From an uncultured Gemmatimonadota bacterium (GTDB lineage: Bacteria > Gemmatimonadota > Gemmatimonadetes > Gemmatimonadales > Gemmatimonadaceae), in assembly GCA_946479995.1 (NCBI GenBank), contig CAMLIU010000172.1, positions 1 to 5,091 of the forward strand: a stretch of DNA of 5,091 nucleotides. Reading direction: 5' to 3'. Both the position numbers and the translations under genes were made by a program. How positions within the stretch are numbered: position 1 is the first letter of the stretch; each line of letters begins with the position of its first letter. Of the stretch, positions 1 through 5,091 are shown one piece after another. Under the pieces are notes generated by a model. The model made no database searches. It had not been told where the DNA came from and saw only the letters and a program-made list of their open reading frames with translations.

Positions 1-1028
1 CCGCCACGACGCGGCGGCTCACCACCGCCACCCCCGCCGCCGCCCATGCGCATGGTGATCACCTGCTGGCGCTCGCCGCCACCGCCGCCCGCACCGCCGC
101 CGAAGACCACGGCGCCGTCACCCGCCGCAGCGCCACCGCGCCCGAACTCGGCGCGGCGGCGCTCCATCGCCGCACGGGTGGAATCGATGAACGCCACCTT
201 GTCCTCGTCGGTCAGGCGCTGCCACTCGAACGGGATCTTATCTGCCATCGAGCGGGAGCCATCCGCGCCGATGAACTCCACGCGATAGTCGCGGCCGTGC
301 ACGAGGGCGATCGTGCCATCGCTCATCACCGCCCAGTCGTCGGTGACCGGGAGCGGGTTGATGGTCGTGGTGACGGTGACGCGCCCGTTCTCGCCGCGCG
401 ACACGGTGATGTTCTGCTTCGGGATGCGGAAGAACGCGGCGGTGTCGAGCTTGCGCGTGGCGAGGTCGAAGCGCACGAGCGCCGCGCTGTCGGGGAACTC
501 GGGCGACGTGGGGGTGCCGTCCGCGCCGCGCCGGAAGTTGGGGCGCGCGAAGCTGCGGTAGACGATGCGTCCCTGCGCATCGAACCCCGGGTTCCCGAAC
601 GGGCCGCCGACGAGGAACTGCACGTCGTTGGGCCGCGGGGCCGCCATGACGCGCACCACCTTCCCCGCCCCGTCGATCACCAGCATCGAGAGCGAGGCGG
701 GATCGATGAACAGCGTGGAGTCGCCGTGGTAGGCGAGCAACCCGCCGGGGCGCACGCCGTACGCGTTGGCGGTGCTGCTCGTGGAATCGGCGACGACGGC
801 GATGACCTTGAGCGTGGAATCCATCAGCACCACGCGCCGGCGCACCTGGTCGTTCACGAGCACGTTCCCGTTGGACAGCGCTCGCACGGCGGCGATGGAG
901 CCGAGCGAGTCGGTGCTGGTGGCCGTGGGCGCAGGCAGCGGGCGCACGGGGGGCGCGGCGGCCCTCGCTGGCGCCTGCGCGGCGAGGGGGGCGGCGGCGA
1001 GGAGAAGAGCTATGACTGGTGACTTCAT
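1..1028 (-). CDS. Exported beta-propeller-like protein of unknown function, 3' end outside window
   Basis: An open frame of 342 codons starts at ATG 1028-1026 and runs off the left edge with no stop. The N-terminus MKSPVIALLLAAAPLAAQA is a clear Sec signal peptide, probably cut near residue 18, followed by an Ala/Pro-rich linker (about 19-40). Residues 42-260 show repeating short beta-strand units of the NHL/6-bladed propeller kind: a unit with SNGNVLVND (52-60) followed by RRVVLMDSTLKV (64-75), then LFIDPASLSMLVIDGAG (106-122), then FDAQGRIVYRSF (149-160), then VMSDGTIALV. Residues 264-296 form a charged, probably helical segment with EWQRLTDEDK at 268-277. From 296 the chain is very Gly-rich, with MRM at 326-328 followed by eight glycines. 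No catalytic motif was recognised. No Shine-Dalgarno is visible (CCTCCC precedes ATG); the signal peptide fixes the start. It lies 236 bp downstream of the receptor gene on the same strand. The coding call is firm; propeller is inference from strand pattern. Confidence 0.88.
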   Translation of the reverse strand, partial: MKSPVIALLLAAAPLAAQAPARAAAPPVRPLPAPTATSTDSLGSIAAVRALSNGNVLVNDQVRRRVVLMDSTLKVIAVVADSTSSTANAYGVRPGGLLAYHGDSTLFIDPASLSMLVIDGAGKVVRVMAAPRPNDVQFLVGGPFGNPGFDAQGRIVYRSFARPNFRRGADGTPTSPEFPDSAALVRFDLATRKLDTAAFFRIPKQNITVSRGENGRVTVTTTINPLPVTDDWAVMSDGTIALVHGRDYRVEFIGADGSRSMADKIPFEWQRLTDEDKVAFIDSTRAAMERRRAEFGRGGAAAGDGAVVFGGGAGGGGGERQQVITMRMGGGGGGGGEPPRRG

Positions 1029-1052
1029 GGGAGGCACGTGGGGGAAGCGAAC

Positions 1053-1089
1053 AACGACAACTGAAGTAGCACGTACTTCGTACTTCGTA
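1053..1089 (-). repeat. TACNNNN heptamer repeat, copy 1 (inverted)
   Basis: Read on the minus strand from 1089, this is four consecutive heptamers TACGAAG, TACGAAG, TACGTGC, TACTTCA, then GTTGTCGTT. Over 37 bases it matches plus-strand 1188-1224 at 31 positions, so it is the inverted partner of copy 2. The first two heptamers are identical, giving the plus-strand tandem tacttcgtacttcgtac. Confidence 0.85.
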
Positions 1090-1105
1090 CCATGACCTGC
1101 GGGAA

Positions 1106-1188
1106 AGCTGGTCCAATGCGGGGCCGTTCACTTCATCCAGCCAGGAAGCCAGCGGCACATCGGGATGGCCAGCCCCCTGGGTCCAGCT
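1106..1188. repeat. Short nested inverted repeat in the intergenic centre
   Basis: agctggtcc at 1106-1114 and ggtccagct at 1180-1188 pair as reverse complements except for one base. They lie just inside the larger inverted pair formed by repeat copies 1 and 2, so the region could fold as a longer cruciform-like structure. At nine bases, chance is possible. Confidence 0.4.
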
Positions 1189-1227
1189 ACGAAGTACACC
1201 GTACGAGGTACTTCGGTTGTCGTTACT
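1189..1227 (+). repeat. TACNNNN heptamer repeat, copy 2 (first of a 39-bp tandem pair)
   Basis: The plus strand from 1188 reads heptamers TACGAAG, TACACCG, TACGAGG, TACTTCG, then GTTGTCGTTACT. It abuts copy 3 directly in the same orientation; the two 39-bp units agree at 30 of 39 positions by hand alignment. Within it, cgaagtac (1190-1197) and gtacttcg (1208-1215) form a perfect 8-bp stem around a 10-base loop. Confidence 0.85.
1190..1215. other. 8-bp-stem hairpin inside repeat copy 2
   Basis: Arms cgaagtac (1190-1197) and gtacttcg (1208-1215) are exact reverse complements with a 10-base loop. It lies in the 3' region of the receptor transcript. No T-run follows on either strand, so it is not called a terminator; it might act as an mRNA 3'-end structure. 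Confidence 0.55.
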
Positions 1228-1266
1228 GCGAGGTACACGGTACGGCGTACGTCTGTTGCAGTTACT
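1228..1266 (+). repeat. TACNNNN heptamer repeat, copy 3 (second of the tandem pair)
   Basis: Heptamers TACACGG (1234), TACGGCG (1241) and TACGTCT (1248) are followed by GTTGCAGTTACT, mirroring the end of copy 2. The unit ends at 1266, inside the receptor's TAG stop codon (1265-1267, minus strand), so the repeat supplies part of the stop and the whole adjacent in-frame TAA. Confidence 0.8.
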
Positions 1267-4200
1267 ACCGAATGATCACCATCCGTCCCCCACCCCCACC
1301 CATCATCGGCATGAACACCCCGCCCCCCGTGTTCCCCTGCGTGCCGCTGCGGATGCCGGCGAGGTAGCGCCTGTCCAGGTAGCTGGCGACGAGCGGGGGA
1401 AGCTTGCGGAGCTGGTCCGGCGTGAGCAGTGCCTTGATGCGCGGTGCAAGTGCGATGAGCCGGTCCACCGTGGCTTCACGCGCGTGCTTGTAGCGGTCGT
1501 AGGCGAGATCCTGGTCGTAGCGGTTCGGGAGCGCGGCGAGATCCTTCGCCACCCCGGTCCAGATGGAATCCACCGAGATCGTGTAGGCGCGGTTCATCGT
1601 CGCCAGCGAGTCGGCCTGCGGACCGGTGAGCTCGAGCGTGTCGCTCTGGCGGAGCAGCAGCGCCATCGGGTTCAGCACGCCGCCGGAGCCGTACATCGCC
1701 TTGAGCATCTGCTCGGTGAGCTTCACCCCCTCGCGCGTGCGGCCACGATCGAGCTGCTGGGTGAGCGTCTGCCGCTCGCGCGACGGGCCCACGTCCACGC
1801 GCAGCGCCATCGTGATCGTCACCGGCTGGCGGATGGCGTTGAAGCGCGGGTTGGTGCTGCCGAAGCGCGGGTTCACCTCGTACCTGAAGCGCTGGTTCTG
1901 CGCATCGAAGCCGCGCACGTAGAGCAGCGTCTGGTCGGGAGTCACCGACTGCCCCCAGCCGTGCAGCCCGTTCTGGCCATGCAGCAGGAGGTCGGCGGCG
2001 CCGAGCGGGTTGCTCACGTTGAACGACAGCGTGGCACGCTGCGGCAGGCGGAACTTGAGCGGGTTCAGGGAAAGGCTCATGTTCGCCGTGGACGTCCACG
2101 GGCCGGTGCAGCTGTTCCGCTCCGCGACCTGGCCGACCTGTCCCGCAAGGCAGGTGCGTGCCGACTCGGAGCCGTCCGCGAGCAACTGCTGCATCGCCGA
2201 CTGCATGACGGGATCGTTGCCCAGCGCGTTCGGGCTGAACACGTACGCGCGGTCGTTGGAGTACCCGTCGCCGTTCACGTCGCCGGCGACCAGCGGCGTG
2301 TAGCGCACGCCGCTGGAGAAGCGCCCGTACCAGCTCACCCGCACCGCGTCGAAGAAGTTGTAGCCCAGGGTGTAGGTGATCTGGTGGCGCGAGCTGAAGT
2401 CCCCGCTTCCCCACTGCACGTCGAACGGATTGCCGGCGGCGCTGGTGAAGCCGCGATACTGCTGGCGGTTGTCGGAGAGCACGTAGCTCGCGTTCCAGAT
2501 GAAGCCGCTGCTGAAGCGCGTGGGCGACAGCGACAGCCGCAGCTGGCGCGACGTCCCCCTGAGGTCCGACCGCTGCTCGCTCACGTGGTTGAACTGCGAG
2601 CTGACGCGCGACGCGCCGCTGGCGATCGCACCGGTGCCGGGCACGATGCTCGACTCCGCCGCGTAGACCGGGCGTCCCCCTTCCTCGGGAAGGGTGAATT
2701 GCGCGACGGGGCGGAAGTTCAGGTCGACGAAGCTGCGCTGGTCGAGGTTGCGCGAGTACGTGACTTCGGCGGTGAGGCTGAACCGGTTGGAGAGGATCGG
2801 CCCATTCCACTGCAGGTTGCCACGCACGCTGCGCGGCGCGCTGAAGTCGTTCGCGAACAGGGTGACGTTGGGCGCGCTGCTGGAGAACACACTCCCCGAC
2901 GTACCGTCGGCGCAGGTGGAGGGAATGGTGGACGGATCGAGCGTGTACGCGTTCCAGTCCGGGATCGGCGTGGCCGCACCCACGCACGCCAGCTGCTGCA
3001 CCGCACCGGCGAGGCCGGTGTTGGTGATGGCCGGGCTGAGCAGCGACGCGGGCGAGATGCTCTGGAAGACACCCACGCCGCCGCGCACCACGGCACGCGG
3101 GACGCGCGCGGCGCCCTCGAAGGCGCTGATCTCCGGCGCCTTGCCGTACGTCCACGAGAAGCCGACGCGCGGGCTGGCGTAGATGTCGTTCGGCGCCGCG
3201 TCGTTGCGAACCCCGAACAGCTGCTGCACGGCCGCGTTGTACGCCGGCGACGACGAGAAGTGGTTCGCGTCCACGCGCAGCCCGTACTGGATCTGCAGGT
3301 TGTCGGTGCGACGGTACGTGTCGCCGAGCGAGACGGCCACCGCGCTCTGGCTGCCGCTCTGCGTGCGTGGCAGGAGCGAGCGGGTGAACGACGCCGGCCG
3401 GTTGGCTTCCACGTCGCCGAGGGAGTTGTAGCGGAAGGAGCCGAGCAGGTTGGTGGTCTGGTCCTGGTCGTACGCGTCCTGCCGCAGCTCGGTGGTGAGC
3501 TTGAGGCGATGCTTGTTGCTGCGGCTGAACCAGGAGAGCTGGTTGGTGGCGGCGAGGCCGAGCGCACTGCTGCGCGTGCTCAATGACGGGCTGCCACCGA
3601 AGGCCAGCGTCCGCACGCCGTTCGTGCCGTCGGGGAAGGTGGAGTTGACGAGCACGCTCGCACTGGGCAGGTCGATGTACGGCGAGCCGTAGTTGCGGTT
3701 GCCGTTCACGCCGACGGTGGTCTCGCTGAGCACCACGCTCTTCACGTACGCCGTGTGGCTGAGCTGCACCCCGCCATTGAGGCTGGTGCGATCGCCCCCA
3801 TGGGCCGGCACCTCGGTGGCGAGCTGGCCGGTGGGCGTCTGCCGGTTCCAGAAGCCGTTGAAGGTGAGGCTGTACGTCTGCCCGCTGCTCGAGCTGGGCG
3901 GGGTGAGGTTGAGCGTGCCGAAGACGGAGCCGTTGTCACTCAGCCGGCTGCTCGGGATGCGGCCGTCGATCGTCGTCGGCACCCCCGCGGTGTTGAGCAG
4001 CTGAATGAGGTGCGCGACCGAGTCGATGGAGATGCCGTTCGCCTCGAGGCCGACGGGATCGGTGTTGATGAGGGTGTGCAGGTCGTTGCTCCGGCGACCG
4101 AGCTGCCAGGCGACGTTGTAGAACGCCTTGTCGAAGACGATCGGACCCGACAGCGCCCCGCCGAGCGAGAGGTTGGTGTACTGCTGCCCGAGCGCGCGCG

Positions 4201-5011
4201 CGGCGGGATCGGTCCACTGGAGGGGCGGCGCGTCGAAGTTGAGCGAGGTGCTGCGGCGGATGTAGTTGGAGCCCGACCCGGTGCGGATGTTGAGCTGCGC
4301 ACCGCTGAACCCCCCTCGGCTCACGTCGTACGGCGTGGTGACCACCGAGGTGGAGATGCTCGCGTCGCGCGGCAGGTTGCTGGCGCCGAAGGGGGAGCCG
4401 TTGAGGGTCGTGGCGTTCTGGTCGGCCGAGAGGCCGAGCACGGAGAAGCCGGCGGGATCGCCGTCGGCGCCGGTGACCGGGGTGACGCCCGGTACCGTGG
4501 CCGCGAGCGCGTCGAGGTTTCCCTGGTCGGCGGCAGCGACGGCCGCGGCGTTCGCCGCCTGCTCGGTGCCGCTGATGTCGGGCGCCTTGTCGGCGTTGCG
4601 GTCCACCCGCTGGCGGTCGGCGGCGACCTTCACGGTGTCGAGCATCGCGGCGGCGCGCTGCAGCCGCGCATCGGCGACGAGGATGTCCTCGTCGGCCACC
4701 CGCTTGAGCTCGAACCGGCGCGGCTGGAAGCCGAGCGCGGCGAAGGTCATGAAGTAGTCGCCCTCGCCACCGGGGAAGGTGATGGTGAAGCGACCGTTGC
4801 GGTCGGTGCGGGCGGTGCGGTTCACGCCACCGTTCACCGACGTGGCGGTGACGTTGGCGTTCTGGATGGGAGCCTCGTCGGGACCGGTGACCTGGCCACG
4901 GATGACGTCCACGCCCTGGGCGCGCGCGCTGCCGGCGGCGGCGAGGAGGGCAAAGGCTGCAAGTGCTGCGATGCGGCGGAACACTTTTCGAATCGTTGAG
5001 GGAGGCGTCAC
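1265..5011 (-). CDS. Oar-like TonB-dependent outer-membrane receptor with CarboxypepD_reg domain and C-terminal LTxxQ extension
   Basis: A 1,248-residue protein, complete. Order of parts: signal peptide 1-31 (RR, then AALAAFALLAAAGSARA, cut before QG); CarboxypepD_reg-like beta-sandwich about 36-120 (IRGQVTG, then TDRNGRF at 69-75); DTVKV at 125-129, a possible TonB-box-like start of the plug; plug about 130-250 with GFSVLGLSADQNATTLNG (188-205) and TPYDVSRGGFSGAQ (226-239), the Oar-family pattern; beta-barrel about 250-1075, last likely strand ITMALRVDVG. Loops carry Cys pairs 676/700 and 954/968 and DVNGDGYSND at 911-920. Residues 1076-1248 are a helical tail with LTGPQ (1128-1132) and LTPDQ (1196-1200), ending MPMM plus glycines. 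Such receptors import or bind ligands across the outer membrane using TonB energy; the ligand is not evident. Start GTG 5011 is the most upstream in-frame start in the window; GTG 4984 (Val10) also gives a good signal peptide. It ends in TAG followed directly by an in-frame TAA. Confidence 0.93.
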   Translation of the reverse strand: MTPPSTIRKVFRRIAALAAFALLAAAGSARAQGVDVIRGQVTGPDEAPIQNANVTATSVNGGVNRTARTDRNGRFTITFPGGEGDYFMTFAALGFQPRRFELKRVADEDILVADARLQRAAAMLDTVKVAADRQRVDRNADKAPDISGTEQAANAAAVAAADQGNLDALAATVPGVTPVTGADGDPAGFSVLGLSADQNATTLNGSPFGASNLPRDASISTSVVTTPYDVSRGGFSGAQLNIRTGSGSNYIRRSTSLNFDAPPLQWTDPAARALGQQYTNLSLGGALSGPIVFDKAFYNVAWQLGRRSNDLHTLINTDPVGLEANGISIDSVAHLIQLLNTAGVPTTIDGRIPSSRLSDNGSVFGTLNLTPPSSSSGQTYSLTFNGFWNRQTPTGQLATEVPAHGGDRTSLNGGVQLSHTAYVKSVVLSETTVGVNGNRNYGSPYIDLPSASVLVNSTFPDGTNGVRTLAFGGSPSLSTRSSALGLAATNQLSWFSRSNKHRLKLTTELRQDAYDQDQTTNLLGSFRYNSLGDVEANRPASFTRSLLPRTQSGSQSAVAVSLGDTYRRTDNLQIQYGLRVDANHFSSSPAYNAAVQQLFGVRNDAAPNDIYASPRVGFSWTYGKAPEISAFEGAARVPRAVVRGGVGVFQSISPASLLSPAITNTGLAGAVQQLACVGAATPIPDWNAYTLDPSTIPSTCADGTSGSVFSSSAPNVTLFANDFSAPRSVRGNLQWNGPILSNRFSLTAEVTYSRNLDQRSFVDLNFRPVAQFTLPEEGGRPVYAAESSIVPGTGAIASGASRVSSQFNHVSEQRSDLRGTSRQLRLSLSPTRFSSGFIWNASYVLSDNRQQYRGFTSAAGNPFDVQWGSGDFSSRHQITYTLGYNFFDAVRVSWYGRFSSGVRYTPLVAGDVNGDGYSNDRAYVFSPNALGNDPVMQSAMQQLLADGSESARTCLAGQVGQVAERNSCTGPWTSTANMSLSLNPLKFRLPQRATLSFNVSNPLGAADLLLHGQNGLHGWGQSVTPDQTLLYVRGFDAQNQRFRYEVNPRFGSTNPRFNAIRQPVTITMALRVDVGPSRERQTLTQQLDRGRTREGVKLTEQMLKAMYGSGGVLNPMALLLRQSDTLELTGPQADSLATMNRAYTISVDSIWTGVAKDLAALPNRYDQDLAYDRYKHAREATVDRLIALAPRIKALLTPDQLRKLPPLVASYLDRRYLAGIRSGTQGNTGGGVFMPMMGGGGGRMVIIR
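1268..1786 (-). other. C-terminal periplasmic LTxxQ (Spy/CpxP-like) helical domain of the receptor
   Basis: This covers codons 1076-1248 of the receptor, after the last plausible barrel strand. The composition changes from Asn/Ser/Gly-rich beta sequence to Leu/Ala/Arg/Lys helical sequence. Two exact LTxxQ motifs are present, LTGPQ at residues 1128-1132 (plus-strand 1616-1630) and LTPDQ at 1196-1200 (1412-1426), 68 residues apart and separated by amphipathic helices (for example DRYKHAREATVDRLIALAP at 1172-1190). In Spy and CpxP, LTxxQ motifs mark a helical periplasmic chaperone or stress-sensor fold. A TonB receptor barrel has its C-terminus on the periplasmic side, so this domain would sit there. 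The motif match is seen; homology to Spy/CpxP is inference. Confidence 0.6.
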
Positions 5012-5035
5012 GGCGAACGCCTTCGGCGTTCGCCG
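5011..5035. promoter_or_regulatory. Perfect 11-bp-stem hairpin abutting the receptor start codon
   Basis: cggcgaacgcc (5011-5021) and ggcgttcgccg (5025-5035) are exact reverse complements around a 3-base loop (TTC on plus, GAA on minus). On the receptor mRNA the stem includes the first G of GTG 5011 and all the space where a ribosome binding site would sit. It may be a translational control element, a REP-like repeat, or a sign that translation starts at GTG 4984 instead. No T-run follows, so it is not a classical terminator. Confidence 0.6.
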
Positions 5036-5040
5036 CCGTT

Positions 5041-5069
5041 GGACACCCCGCAGGTACGAAAAGGTGTCC
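5041..5069. promoter_or_regulatory. Second leader hairpin upstream of the receptor
   Basis: ggacacc (5041-5047) and ggtgtcc (5063-5069) form a perfect 7-bp stem with a 15-base loop, which on the minus strand begins with TTTTCG. It lies 5 bases upstream of the start-codon hairpin in the receptor's direction. Role unknown; the promoter probably lies to the right of the window. Confidence 0.45.
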
Positions 5070-5091
5070 GGTGGCTGAGGTAGTACGCGGG

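Larger units (their letters stand above)
1029..1264. other. Intergenic region between receptor and propeller gene, repeat-filled
   Basis: This 236-bp gap holds no supported gene. Its two ends are built from TACNNNN heptamer repeats, listed separately. The centre, about 1091-1187, is ordinary GC-rich sequence without recognised coding. On the minus strand TTGGAC (reverse complement of plus 1111-1116 region) resembles a -35 box, but no matching -10 box was found, so no promoter is called for the downstream gene. No stem followed by a T-run was found, so no intrinsic terminator is called for the receptor. Confidence 0.7.

Noticed and set aside
297..1022. 241-codon plus-strand frame
   Set aside because: It is antisense to the propeller gene, with Arg/Gly/His-rich composition and no motif.
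238..1158. 306-codon minus-strand frame
   Set aside because: It overlaps the propeller gene in another frame and is dominated by Arg, Ala and His; the signal-peptide-bearing frame from 1028 is the real one.
1053..1224. MITE-like mobile element with 37-bp terminal inverted repeats
   Set aside because: The inverted arms are real, but no target-site duplication is visible at the ends and a third copy abuts, so a repeat cluster is the safer description.
1053..1266. CRISPR array
   Set aside because: The repeats are imperfect, two abut with no spacer, one is inverted, and no cas gene is present.
1217..3586. 789-codon open frame on the plus strand
   Set aside because: It lies antisense to the receptor gene, has no signal or domain, and is rich in Arg, Val, Glu and Ala as expected of a GC-rich shadow frame.
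3755..4999. 414-codon open frame on the plus strand
   Set aside because: It is antisense to the receptor's plug and barrel coding region, with low-complexity Arg/Gly/Val/Glu composition and no recognisable fold.
5011..5035. Intrinsic terminator of a gene to the right
   Set aside because: The stem is strong but no T-run follows on the minus strand, and it abuts the receptor start codon.

Overview
The window is GC-rich DNA carrying two genes on the minus strand, so the transcription-order 'first' gene is on the right. Both products have signal peptides and act in the envelope, which indicates a diderm bacterium. The combination of an Oar-like TonB-dependent receptor with an N-terminal carboxypeptidase-regulatory-like fold, a neighbouring exported beta-propeller-like protein, and strong Arg/Ala/Gly codon bias is typical of Gemmatimonadota or, less likely, Acidobacteriota. 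That lineage call is from memory of such gene styles, not from a search.

Layout, right to left. 5012-5091 is a short leader with two hairpins, one of which includes the first base of the most upstream start codon. 5011-1265 encodes a complete 1,248-residue outer-membrane receptor: signal peptide, CarboxypepD_reg-like domain, plug, large beta-barrel, then an unusual ~170-residue helical tail with two LTxxQ motifs and a Gly/Met-rich end. 1264-1029 is a 236-bp gap holding three copies of a ~39-bp repeat built from TACNNNN heptamers: one inverted, two in abutting tandem, with the last copy overlapping the receptor's stop codon. 1028-1 encodes a second exported protein, beta-propeller-like, which runs off the left edge inside a Gly-rich tail.

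Together the two genes look like an envelope module: an outer-membrane receptor of unknown ligand followed by a secreted or periplasmic propeller protein. Whether they are co-transcribed is unclear because the gap is long and contains repeats, and no convincing promoter or intrinsic terminator is visible. All long plus-strand reading frames are antisense shadows of these two genes. The points most worth a second look are the LTxxQ (Spy/CpxP-like) extension on a TonB-dependent receptor and the heptamer-based repeat cluster.
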